The notes beneath the pieces were generated by a model, which saw only the letters and a list, made by a program, of their open reading frames with translations, did no database searches and was not told the origin of the DNA. Positions 28,220 to 37,107 of a DNA stretch of 37,107 bases are shown here, piece by piece. A program made the translations under genes and the position numbers. How positions within the stretch are numbered: position 1 is the stretch's first letter; each line of letters begins with the position of its first letter. The stretch comes from Pelagophyceae sp. CCMP2097 (Eukaryota > Sar > Pelagophyceae), in contig MU657174.1 in assembly GCA_026770575.1 (NCBI GenBank), positions 237,078-274,184 of the forward strand, in the 5' to 3' direction.

Positions 28220-31101
28220 ATGATGCCGTCGGCGCCGGCGCGCGCGGTGGCGTTTTGTAAGTTTTGTGCGTCGCGGCCGCAGCTGTGCGTGGTTGTCCTC
28301 GCCGTCGTCATCCGCTCCAACGCCCTCCTCAACGGCGTCGTCTGGGACGACCGCGCGGCGGTGACGCTCAACAAAGACGTGAGGCTATTTTGCAAGTCGT
28401 CCTGACGGGACTCGCACGTGCGGCGTAGGTAAACACGACGCTGACGCCGTCCGGCAACGTCTGGCGAGACGACTACTGGGGCCAGTCGATGGCCCTGCCG
28501 GACTCGCACAAGTCCTGGCGGCCGCTTTCGACGCTGTCCTTCCGCGCGAACTTTGCGGTGCATTCTTATAGGCCCGGGGGGTACCACTTTGTCAACGTCA
28601 TGCTCCACGCCTGGGCCTGCGCCATGGTCCTCAAAGTCGCTAACCTCGTCCTCGACGACTCCGGCCTCGTCGCCGCCGCGCTCTTCGCCGTCCACCCCGT
28701 CCACACAGAGGCCGTGAGGACCCTGTTACTTCTGCTTTCACTGCGGAAACAAACACAGGCTTCACAGTGGAAACGAACAGGTCGCGTCTATCGTCGGGCG
28801 CGCGGACGTGCTCTGCGGCGCGCTGACGCTGACGGCGGTCTACGCGCACCTGCGCGCGGCCGCGGCCGCGCGGCGGTCCAGAGGCCTGGCCTGGGGGTTC
28901 GCGGCGTACGCGTGCGCTGGATCGGCGTCGCTGGCCAAAGAAATTGGGATTTCGAGCTTCGGCCTCTTCTTCGCTTTGGCTGTCATCGACGCCGTATGCA
29001 AGAAGAAGAGCCGGCGGTCGTTGGTCGCCGGCGCGGCCGCGTGCGGCCTGGCCACGCTCGGGGCGGCTGCGATGTTCCTGCTCCACACGGCGAGGCACGG
29101 CGAGACTTTAGTCTACTCGTGGACGGTCCTCGAAAACTCAGTCGCACTCGAGCCGCGCTTTTTGGACCGAGCCATGTCCTACGCCCACCTCCACGCCCTC
29201 TACGCAGCCAAGCTCGTCTGGCCACTCCGCCTATGCTACGACTACGGTGCGTCCGACCATCCCTTAGTGCCGTTTTGAATATGCCCTTTGCAGGCTGGCC
29301 GTGCGTCGCGCACGTGACGTCGGTGGGCGACGCCCGAAACGCGGCCTCGCTGGGCCTCTACGCCGGCGTCGCCGTCGTCGTCGCCGTCGCCGTGCGGGGG
29401 CGGTCGACGGCGGCTTTACGATGCGTCGCCCTGACAGTCGTCCCCTTCCTCCCGGCCTCGCAAGTCGCGCTGCCCGTCGGCACGTTGCTCGGCGAGCGAT
29501 TGCTCTACCTGCCCTCGGCGGGGTTGTGCATCGCGGTCGCGGGGCTTTTCAGAGCAGTGGACGTGCGTACTTTCGCACCGGGGGCGGCCGGTCCGGCGCG
29601 ACAGCGGGGGATTCGGTCCGTCGTCCGAGGGCGGGCGTAGGTCTCCCCGCGGGAGTCCAAAGGCGAAAAGAAGAAGCAGCGGCGCCGGCGTTTCATCCCA
29701 TTGCGAGTCGCGGCCGTGCTGCGCCGCGTCGTGCCCTCAACCGCCGCCGTGGCGCGGCTGCAGGCCTGCGGCTTTTCGGTCCTCGTCTTGAGCGGGGCTC
29801 TGCGGTCGCTGGTTCGCAACGCGGACTGGCGGTCGGAGCGCGCTCTGTTCGAGTCGAGCCTCGACGTCTGCCCCGGGTCTCTAAAGGTTCTCAACAACCT
29901 GGCCCTCGTCCTCCTCAACGACCCCGCCGACGGCGACGGCGGCGCGCGCGACCTGCCGCGCGCGCGGGCACTCCTCGACGCTGCTCTCGCGCACAAGGAA
30001 TTTGAGTTCGCTTCCGCCACGTAAAGGCCCCGCGTCATCTTGAACCGTTTGGACGGTGCTTGACGCGAGAGGCAGTCTCAGCAAAGATGCACGCCGGGAG
30101 CCGGTCATCGCGGCAAACGTGTGATTCCCGACAGCGCGCCTTTCCCGTCATTGCCGATTCCCGAGCGCGCGGCTTTACCGCCAATGTGAGGTACAACCGT
30201 GGCCTGGTGCACCACATGGAGGGCCGGAGCGTGGCGGCGATTTATGATTTCCACAAGGCCGTGGAGCAGGCCAAGTCGACCGACGACGAGCAGAAAGCGT
30301 GGACCTACTCTGGCCAGGAATTCTGGCTCTACGGCCGCAATGCACTCGACCGCGCTGCCGACGTCGACGTTTCTTCGCTGCGCGCGCTGCGCGCGTCTTT
30401 ATATGAGACGGCGAATATGCACCTGGACCGCGGCCACGCTATGATGCCGCTGACATTTTGGGCTCGGGCGAGCGTGGCCTTTGACCTTGAAGACTTTGCG
30501 GCGACCGTCGAGAACGCGCAGCACGCTCTAACGCTCGCCACAAACGGCCTGGGCCAGGGCGGCCTGCGCCTCGCGCCGGCGTACAACATCCTCGGCCTCG
30601 CGCTCCGGAAGCTAGGGGACGACGTCTTGGCGGCAGAAGCCTTCCGAGAAGGCCTCTCCGTGACAACCCCGCGCCATGCAAGAGACCTAGACTCGTTGAA
30701 AGACGGTGGCGACGCGGAGAGGCACATTCAGAGGCTCCGCCGGAAATCGATGGTGGCTGACAACGGTGGGAAAGGGGTGACCGGGTGACCGACATGCTTA
30801 GGCCGACGCTTCCAACCACGAGCTGCTGGCGAACCTCGGGTCTCTGGAGATGGACGCCGGCGACGCCGGCGCGGCGGCGGCGCACTTTGAAGAGTCTCTA
30901 CGGCTCCGGCCGACGTCGGCAGAAGTGCTCAATAACTACGGCTATTTCGAAGAACGGCGCGGCGACCAGGCAAAGGCTTTACGGCTCTATAAGGAGGCGC
31001 GCCAAGCGCTGCTGCCGAACGTGCACGACCAGATCGAGACGAACATTCGGAATCTCGAGGACCGCCTCGCGACCGTCGAGGAGGCGGCCGCCGAGGCGTG
31101 A
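28220..31101 (+). CDS. TMTC-type ER O-mannosyltransferase (TPR)
   Basis: Seven exons: 28220-28378, 28429-28713, 28781-29246, 29294-29562, 29641-30020, 30191-30659 and 30802-31101 (about 775 residues). The N-terminal half is a multi-pass GT-C-like membrane domain with family motifs: NGVVWDDRAAV, DDYWGQ, SHKSWRPLSTLSFR, FAVHPVHTEA, IVGRADVL, SLAKEIG and ERLLYLPSAG. A basic loop (KGEKKKQRRRR) and a final membrane helix lead to RNADWRSERALF, then C-terminal TPRs (LKVLNNLALVLL, YNRGLVHHMEG, AYNILGLALRKLG, ELLANLGSLEMD, EVLNNYGYFEER). TMTC proteins in animals add O-mannose to cadherins and related secretory proteins from dolichol-phosphate-mannose in the ER lumen. All family signatures are intact. 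Introns are 47-170 nt. The second of two adjacent ATGs (28223) is an alternative start. It converges with the TylF-like gene only 36 bp away. Confidence 0.9.
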
Positions 31102-31137
31102 CCAACGTCCGGCAAGTTTCTTCTTTAAAAACACGCT

Positions 31138-33326
31138 TCATGGTTTGATCCATGCCATGGCGTTGCCGTCGACGAGGTGGAGCGGGATGTACTCGATATT
31201 GCGTGCCCTGCGGAAGTCGAGGACGGCGGCGCGCGCGGACGTGTACTGCCAATTGTTGTGCACTACCAGGCCCCCGGGCTCCACCTTGTCGTAGAGGTTC
31301 TCTAGCGCGTCCAGCGTCGACCGGTACCTGCGCAAAAGCGTGCGGCGCCGAGGGTCCGGCGCCGGCGGTCGGCGGTCAGAAATGGTTCGTACATATCGCA
31401 GTCCATGCGGAGGAGCGCGATTCGGTGAATGTCGGCGGCGGGCAGCGTCTCGTTGAAGAGACCGGCGAGGAGGACGACTCGGTCCGGGTCCCAGAGGCCG
31501 TACCTCTCAAAAGTCTTTTGGACGGCCTCTCCGCCCCCCACGGCAAAGTTCTGCAGCGCCCACCCATCCGTGTCCACCCCATCCGACGCCTTTGGGAACC
31601 CGACGAACGTGTCCGCGACGAAGACGCGCCGCGACCCCGCCGGCTCCAGAGCGTCGAGGACGCCCTTAGTGAAGATGGACGCCCCGCCTACAGGGACGCT
31701 TGTCGGATGGACGCTCGTCCGAGGGACGTCGCGACCGCCCGGCGTCCGCGCGTGTTGGAACAGGCGCACCTCGCCAGGCGCCGCACTCGACGATGTCGCC
31801 TGGGACGCCGTCTGAAACGAGCGTTTCGATCATAGCGTGTAACCAGTTGAGTTTCGAGGCCCCAACCATGGTGTGCCCCTGCCAGCCCGCGGAGAGCGGG
31901 CCCGCGGCGCCCGGGTCGTCGCCGGCGTTTTCCATGTAGAGCCAGCCGATGACGGCGTTTCTGAGTAGCTCGATGAACTTGGACGAGACGCCCGTCGCTG
32001 GAGTCGGCTTCAGCGCGGGCGCCTACGAGCGTGCGTGGGAAACGGTGGCACACGAAGAGACTCTCCGAGAGTGCAGGGCGCACCGCGACGAACGTCGAGG
32101 AATCGCCGTCTCCCCGCGTCTCGCCTGTCTCGACGTCGCGGAGTCGCGCAGAGAGGCGGTGCGTCCCTTTTGCGTCTTCAAAGCCGGAGAGCTCGGCGTT
32201 GTACTGCTGGTCGAAGCAGGCCTCCGTCGGTGATTCGCTCGCTGGAGCGGCGCCGTCGCGCAGCGTCACGACCGAGATGCAGACCTGGCCGTCCACGGGC
32301 GGCCGGAACGCCCCAGCCACCTTGACGCGCTGCGCCTAAGGTGACGCTCCGGAACCGCGCTGTCTTTCCTCGGGCCTCGAGCCGCTTCCGGTTGTTCCCG
32401 TGGCGGTGTTTCCCATCCTCGGGCGCGGGTGGCGCGCGTCGAAGTAGAGGCCAGAGTTGTGGAGAACAAAGTAGGGCGGGTAGAAGCCGTCAAACGACAC
32501 AACAGGCTCGTCGTCCGGCGCGCGGTGCAAACGCAAGTCGACGGGCGTCGCCTTGCGCGTGCGCTCCAAAGCGACGCGGTGCTCGATCAACGCCACGTCC
32601 TCGGCGCGCCACAAGTCAAGTTGCTTGGCGACCTCGCGCGCCGTCTCCGCCGGCGACGCCTCCCAGGCGGGGACTTGGAGAGTGTGGTTCGACGCGGGCA
32701 TGCCGTCGGCGGCGTCCAACTCCCAGCACTTGGAATCGTCGCAGACCTGTGGTCGGGGCGTCCGGGGCGTGTCCTGGGCGTCGAGGCGTCGGCGGCGGCG
32801 GGCGCATCAAAGCGCACCGTGCGCCTCGTCTGGATGGGGAGTTCGATGTCGACGTGGAGGGGACTAATTCCGATGAACGAGGCCGGGTCGTAGTTCTGGA
32901 GCATTTCTCGCACGAGCGAGAGGCCCGGCGAGGCCAGCGAGTCGGCCGAGGCGTCCTTCTTGCGCAAATGCATGGCCACGATCAACGACACGGCGCCGGA
33001 GACGCAGTTGTCCGTCGCCGCCGCCTCCTTGGTCGCCGAGCACGCGGCGCGCGCCGCGTCGATGTACGCCTGGCCCTCGTGGAGGACCTATCGGAGGCCA
33101 CTCTGCACACCTTCACCGTCCCAGCTCGGCCCGCCGGACCTTCCCGGCTCGGCCAAACGGGCTTGCTGCGACGTATTTCCGACCCTCTGAATCGAAACGC
33201 GCGACGCGGTGCCCGCACCAGCTTTGTGGCCTCGCCGTCTACAGTCAGGTCCAAATCCAGCAACGGCGCCATGGTCTGCGCGCCGCCCCGGAACCACAGT
33301 AGCGTCAGCGCGATGAGGCGACTCAT
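31138..33326 (-). CDS. Secretory-pathway protein with C-terminal TylF-type methyltransferase
   Basis: Exons on the minus strand: 33326-33219, 33087-32818, 32746 to about 32438, 32335-32084, 32022-31770, 31687-31393 and 31327-31138; the third exon's donor is unresolved. The protein starts with a hydrophobic signal (MSRLIALTLLWFRGGAQT), followed by a Cys-containing unnamed region (RAACSATKE...DNCVSG) and a beta-rich part (VDGQVCISVVTL). The last third is TylF-like: TMVGASKLNWLHAMI, GVPGDIVECGAWRGG, FVADTFVGFP, RVVLLAGLFNETLP, ALLRMDCDMYRSTLDALENL and VEPGGLVV. TylF enzymes O-methylate sugars using SAM and a metal. Where most family members have an Asp-Asp-Tyr motif after PGG, this one reads HNNW, so metal binding or activity may be altered. 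Likely a luminal glycan-modifying or inactive relative. Four of five resolved GT donors are GTGCG. Confidence 0.82.
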
Positions 33327-33547
33327 CGCGTCCGCGCCGTCGACTCGGACGCGCCTTCGACGCTGGTTTAGCGAGTTGTCTGCTGTTGTTGGCTTTTGGA
33401 CTCGGAGAAGGCGCACGCACCGCGGAGGGCTTCAAGTTGCCTGCGGCTTCTGGCCGTCGTATAGACCCTGCATCCTCGCAGAGCGACTCCCCCGAGGGGG
33501 CTCCTCGCATCGGGGTTTCCCTATTCGAGGGGCTCCTCGTCGAGGGG
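33327..33547. promoter_or_regulatory. Shared divergent promoter interval
   Basis: 221 bp separate the start codons of the TylF-like gene (minus) and the next gene (plus). Both encode signal-peptide proteins, so co-expression from one bidirectional promoter is plausible. A short palindromic-looking CCCCGAGGGG string lies near 33490. No defined factor site can be named. Confidence 0.4.
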
Positions 33548-34560
33548 ATGATGCTTCGGCTGCTGCTGGGTCTGGCCGCCGCGGCAGCGGATACGCCGCC
33601 AAAGTGGAACGACGTTCAATACGAGGCCGGGTCCGTCTGGACCGCGCCGCTCAGCGCCGCCGTGGGCAACGAGCTCCTCGGGCGCAAGCTCCGCGACTTT
33701 TTCGCGGGCCGCTCGGCGCCGCGGGCGGCCGCGTTCGTGGCGGCGCGCCTCTCCCTCGGCGCGGAACTGGGCATCGCTTATTCGAACGCGACGGGGGGGG
33801 CGTTTGGGCCTTTTGTGGACGAGTTGGGGAACAACGCGGGCGTCTACCCGCGGACGCTGGAACACGCCCACGCGTTCTGGTTGCACTACTCGGCAGCTCT
33901 ATCTCTCGCCAACCACAACGGCATCGCGGGCCGCTTCGGCGGCGACGGCCGCGAGGACGTGGTCTTAAGGCGGTTTCTCCCATCGAGCACGGTCGTGGGA
34001 AACCGCGCTTTGGAGCCGTTTTATTTCCAGCGGCCCTGGTCTGCTCAACTCCGAAACAAGACCGTTTTGGTCGTCCACCCGTTTACCGAGACGATCCGGA
34101 GCCAGTACGCGAAGCGTCTAAACGGGGCGCGCTTCTTCGACAATGGGGACGTCCTCCCCATCTTGCGCGAGTTGAAAGTCGTCCGCGCCTTTACGACGCT
34201 GGCCGACGCGCCCAAGCCGCACGCCTCGTGGTCCGAGTCGCTCGACGAAATGAAGCGTGCGTGCTCCGCGGACTGGGCGACGTCGTCATCTGCTCTGTAG
34301 GCCTCATCGATGCGGCGGCGCCGTTCGACGTCGCTTTGCTGGGCTGCGGGTCCTACGGCCTGCCTCTCCTCGGCCACGTTCGCAACACGCACGGCGTGCC
34401 GGCCATCTACATGGGCGGTGGGCTCCAGCTCCTCTTTGGTATCAAGGGCAGGCGGTGGACCGACCGGCCGGAGTGGCGCTTCAACGAGCACTGGGTCCAC
34501 CCGTCCAGAGAGGAGACGCCGCCCGGCGCCGACAAAGTCGAGGGCGGCTCCTACTGGTGA
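33548..34560 (+). CDS. Secreted/luminal protein with sugar-cluster-like C-terminus
   Basis: Two exons, 33548-34256 and 34301-34560 (322 residues), joined by a 44-nt GTGCGT...GTAG intron in phase 1. It starts MMLRLLLGLAAAAADT, a short signal peptide with a likely cleavage before DTPPKW. The N-terminal half has an unassigned fold (GVYPRTLEHAHAFWLHY). The C-terminal half reads VLVVHPFTETIRSQY, then FDVALLGCGSYGLPLLGHVR, AIYMGGGLQLLFGIKGRRW and HWVHP. I associate the GGxxQLLFGIKGRRW pattern with uncharacterised bacterial proteins near polysaccharide glycosyltransferases; that is recall, not a search. The repeated Gly-rich loops suggest a nucleotide- or sugar-binding Rossmann-type fold. Function unknown; glycan synthesis is inferred from family context and from the divergent TylF-like neighbour. 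Acquisition from bacteria is possible, but the intron shows it is settled in a eukaryotic genome. Confidence 0.72.
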
Positions 34561-34792
34561 CCCCTCCTGTTGTTGTAATGTGTCTCTTTTTGTGGACGCA
34601 GCTTTCTCTGGGACTTGCGAGGCGCTCGGCACGAGCTGGGTGGTTCGCGTCTTGCAAGGTGGCTTGCTTCCAAGGTGGGGCCAGGGCAACGCAGCAAAGG
34701 TCCTCGGGGACGTGACGCCATCGTCGTACGTCAAAAGGTTCCGACGCTAGGCTCCAAGTGCAAGGTCCACCCTTTTTGCGGGGCCAAGGCCG

Positions 34793-35829
34793 ATGGCCGA
34801 CGATGGCGGGGCGAGCTACGACGCGTGGATCGAGGCGCTGTGCGCAGACGGCGGTGCGTCTGGCCGCCTCGCGCGCCGGGGCTCGCTCACTTTCAAGCGC
34901 CAGGGCCCATCCCGCGCTACCTCACGTTGGAGGCGGCGGAGAAACTCTGGCGGAGCGTCTGCGCCGACGGCCGCGTCGACGCCGCCATGCTCGCCGTCGT
35001 GAACGACAAGGTCGCGACGGACGCACGCTGCAGCGTCTCCGCAGCCCCGAAGAGCCGTGACGCGGCCGCGCAGGTGCACCGCGCGACGGCGCTGCAGGCG
35101 CTGACGCGCGCGCGCGCGGACCGGCGCGCCACGCCCGCGCAGACCAAAGCCGAAAACGTCCTCGCGCCCTTCAACCCGACGCCCGCAGAGGCCGTGCAAG
35201 CCGTGCGTCCGGCGCCGCGCGTCCGAGCAAACGTCTTTTCGCATTGACCGAGGCGCTGCCAGGCCGTCGACATGCTCGGCGTGCACTCGGCCGACGTCGT
35301 CTTCGACCTCGGCTGCGGCGACGGTTCTTTCATCGTCGCCGCCGCCCGACGCGGCGCCACGTGCATCGGTGAGCACACACGGACGCGCGGCCGCCAAAAC
35401 ACGCCGGCACTAGGCGTCGAGCTCGAGGCGCGCTTCGCCGAAAAGGCGTCGGACGCCGTCGCGTCCGCGCCCGCGTCCGTGCATGCAAAGGGTGGCTTGA
35501 CAGACATTGGATGCCATGGTCGCATCCTGCTTGATAGGGCCGCCGGCCTCTCGGCGTGCGCGACGATTGTCTGCGGCGACGCGATGGAAGCGGACGTCTC
35601 TTCCGCGACGAAGATCTTCGTCTACCTCGTCCCCGCGGGCCTCGCCAAAATGGCGCCGAAACTCGACGCCGCTTTAGAACGCGGCGCTTCTATCGTCGCT
35701 TACACCTTCACGCTGCCCGGGTGGACCGCCGCGGAGAAGAAATGTGTCGGCAACGCGCAGCCGCTCTACCTCTACAAGCGAAGCGGCCAGAACTCGAGCC
35801 GGCGCCTCGCCGCCGAGGACGCGTCATAA
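34793..35829 (+). CDS. FAM173-like SAM-dependent (protein-lysine) methyltransferase
   Basis: Four exons: 34793-34853, 34904-35202, 35263-35368 and 35414-35829 (about 293 residues). The SAM motif I is VFDLGCGDGSFIVAAARRGA; the acidic motif II follows across an intron (CIG|VELEARF). Later come IVCGDAMEADVSSATKIFVYL, then LDAALERGASIVAYTFTLPGW. This order (PTP...V..ML before the SAM motif, then VELE, then LPGW) matches FAM173/ATPSCKMT-type enzymes, which methylate lysines in mitochondrial membrane proteins such as ATP synthase c-subunit or ANT. The first 100 residues are an unassigned helical extension, and no clear targeting peptide is visible. The stretch VHAKGGLTDIGCHGRIL near 35480-35540 breaks the family pattern and may be a retained or misread intron (GTGCAT...TAG), but no frame-preserving splice was found. 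Confidence 0.8.
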
Positions 35830-36221
35830 GAGGCTTGCCTGTCCCCCTGTAAGCACCGGTCCCGCAGCAGGCACCAAGGAGCGTCGCCCCGGAGGCTCGC
35901 CGGTCCCGCAGCCGCCCAAGGCGTGCGGCACCCCGACGTTGGGCCCGCGGCGTGTCATAGAATGAGAAGGGTTCCTCGTCGTACCTTTTCCATGCCATAA
36001 ATTACCGTGATTTTACCGAAGAATTGATTCCCAGAGTATTTGCAAATCATCATTTGCAAACTTTTCCCTTCAACTCGACTGCAAGGGTTTCAGGGTCAGT
36101 GGGTCACTGGCCCGTACAATTGTAGAACCTTCTGGAATTCCATCAAGAAGCCTCTTCGCCGGACCTCTAAGACGTGGCTCCCGGAGCCCGCGCCCGCGCT
36201 CGCGCAAGGGGGGCCTCGCAG
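35830..36221. other. Intergenic with ATTTGCAAA repeats
   Basis: About 390 bp after the methyltransferase. It begins GC-rich with two partial copies of a CCGGTCCCGCAG string (about 35868 and 35911) and becomes AT-rich near 35990-36065. There ATTTGCAAAT (36038-36047, palindromic) and ATTTGCAAA (36052-36060) lie 5 bp apart. These could be part of the next gene's promoter. No coding sequence is supported. Confidence 0.45.
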
Positions 36222-36719
36222 ATGCATTTCGTCGAGTGCCTGCAGGCGAGCCGCGCCGAGGCCCCGCGCCCCGCGACCGGCGCCGGCGACGGTTTGCCCC
36301 CCTGGGATGACGCCAAGTGCTGTTCCACGCCAGGAATCCGGCACGTATGCGGCCCCCTCTGCGCGACGGAGGCGGCCCGCGCATTAATCGACGATCGGCA
36401 CCGGCTCCTGTGCCAGTACTTTGACGGTGGCCCGGCCGGCGGTTTCGCCGCAAAGGGCGACGGCCGCGCCGACGGCGTCGGGTCGCCGCGCGCGCGCCGG
36501 CCGCGGAGCATGGCCACGGGCAGCGCGGCCGACGGCGCGCGGCGCGGCGGCGCAGGGCCCGACGACGACGTGTTGCTTCTCTACTCGCGCACGGCCGGCG
36601 GGCGCGTCTTCTTCGCGGTGCCCGACATTAAGCGGCTCCTCCACGACAAGGACCCAAAGGGCAACCCGCGCAACTCGTTTTGCGCCGCTCCCCAAAGCGC
36701 GCGCAAGCCAACGCTGTGA
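36222..36719 (+). CDS. Hypothetical protein, Cys-containing
   Basis: Open frame of about 165 residues from the ATG at 36222; it is also open upstream, so an earlier exon is possible. No domain is recognised. The N-terminal part has clustered Cys/His (DDAKCCSTPGIRHVCGPLC) that could bind metal. The middle is Arg/Ala/Gly-rich and disordered. The end (VLLLYSRTAGGRVFFAVPDI, then RLLHDKDPKGNP) looks like a folded beta/helix segment. Coding texture is better on this strand than on the antisense frame. The frame stops at TGA (36717-36719). Confidence 0.4.
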   Translation: MHFVECLQASRAEAPRPATGAGDGLPPWDDAKCCSTPGIRHVCGPLCATEAARALIDDRHRLLCQYFDGGPAGGFAAKGDGRADGVGSPRARRPRSMATGSAADGARRGGAGPDDDVLLLYSRTAGGRVFFAVPDIKRLLHDKDPKGNPRNSFCAAPQSARKPTL

Positions 36720-37107
36720 CAACCCCAATAAGCCGCCTCTATGACAACCCCCATTGCCCCAATTCATACACCTCGACTCAGCCGACGCCACTTAATTAAG
36801 GCCCTCAACCCCCCCTCAAAAGAAACGCGCCGAGGGGCGATAAGGCCCGGGTCGGCGCCCAAGCCCCGAGGGCCAACGCGAAAAAGGTCTCGAGTGGTCT
36901 TTTCCGACGCGCCAGCACGGCGCTGTCTTCCGACGCACCAGCACGGCGCACGCCTCGGTGATGGATCGAATGGCTTCCAAGGGCGAGGGATGCCGCGCGC
37001 CGAGTCAAGACTCGCGTCTAGGTTCAAACGTGGCTCACAACCTCGCTCAGCCGGGCTGGACGGCGCGACACGGGTCTGGCGGCGTGCGCTGCGCGGCGGC
37101 GCCGCCG
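36720..37107. other. Right edge, non-coding with a short tandem repeat
   Basis: No supported gene. Two imperfect 22-bp copies, TTCCGACGCGCCAGCACGGC plus GC (36903-36924) and the same with one change (36929-36950), form a 26-bp-period tandem duplication. TGACAACCCC also occurs twice, near 36717 and 36741. The window ends in GC-rich sequence that may enter another gene. Confidence 0.5.

Noticed and set aside
32341..34560. A 739-codon plus-strand open frame
   Set aside because: Only its last stretch (from 34301) is coding, as exon 2 of the 33548 gene. The rest is antisense to the TylF-like gene or out of frame with exon 1.
36384..36791. Minus-strand frame opposite the last hypothetical gene
   Set aside because: Arg/Ala/Gly-rich with less folded-looking sequence than the plus frame; could not be supported over it, though both are weak.
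1..37107. CRISPR array, prokaryotic operon or phage
   Set aside because: No regularly spaced direct repeats, no Shine-Dalgarno-led gene strings; introns and eukaryotic families throughout.

Overview
The window reads as nuclear DNA of a small, gene-dense, GC-rich eukaryote. Genes lie on both strands, are broken by short introns (about 35-170 bp), and encode eukaryote-specific families: kinesin, NOSIP, F-box, RhoGEF, TMTC, MINDY deubiquitinase, and PARP-type and CW zinc fingers. The alanine/aspartate/arginine-rich codon style, the GTGCG-type splice donors and the mix of Sel1, MYND and TylF-like genes suggest a microalga of the stramenopile/pelagophyte kind (Aureococcus-like). That placement is an inference from style, not from a database match. 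All exon structures were worked out by hand from reading frame, splice dinucleotides and family conservation.

Layout, left to right. 719-3163 (-): chromatin/DNA-break-sensing-type protein (PARP zinc finger, PADR1, HhH, basic repeat tail, CW finger). 3542-9165 (-): very long kinesin. 9566-11652 (+): SH3-like/TPR/CS protein. 11702-12101 (+): small unknown gene. 12306-13796 (-): NOSIP-type U-box/RING E3 ligase with eight exons, one intron apparently GC-AG. 14010-14804 (+): NAD(P)HX epimerase. 15009-15165: MITE with 24-bp perfect terminal inverted repeats and an AACT target duplication. 15327-16895 (+): Ser/Thr kinase. 16896-18302: AT-richer gene-poor block with a long hairpin, a GTCT/GTTT microsatellite and a tRNA-like/SINE-like element. 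18303-19151 (+): KANSL3/TEX30-type alpha/beta hydrolase. 19663-20098 (+): F-box protein. 20211-22074 (-): MINDY-3/4-type deubiquitinase. 22473-24149 (-): decayed double RING-Sel1 gene. 24156-24467: two tandem 155-157 bp repeats. 24849-25064 (-): MYND finger gene with an in-frame stop. 25611-27955 (+): Tudor/RhoGEF/PH protein. 28220-31101 (+): TMTC O-mannosyltransferase. 31138-33326 (-): secretory-pathway protein ending in a TylF-type methyltransferase. 33548-34560 (+): secreted or luminal protein with a sugar-gene-cluster-like C-terminus. 34793-35829 (+): FAM173-like methyltransferase. 36222-36719 (+): unknown Cys-containing protein.

There are no operons, as expected for a nuclear genome. Functional themes do recur. 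Three neighbouring genes (TMTC, TylF-like, and the 33548 gene) look like secretory-pathway glycan modification, and the last two are divergent from one 221-bp promoter interval. Ubiquitin-related genes are also clustered (NOSIP, F-box, MINDY, RING-Sel1). The most unusual items are the catalytic-domain-less PARP-finger/PADR1/HhH/CW protein, the TylF-like enzyme with HNNW where the family has an Asp-Asp metal motif, the strong GTGCG donor bias, and the repeat/pseudogene block at 22.4-25.1 kb.
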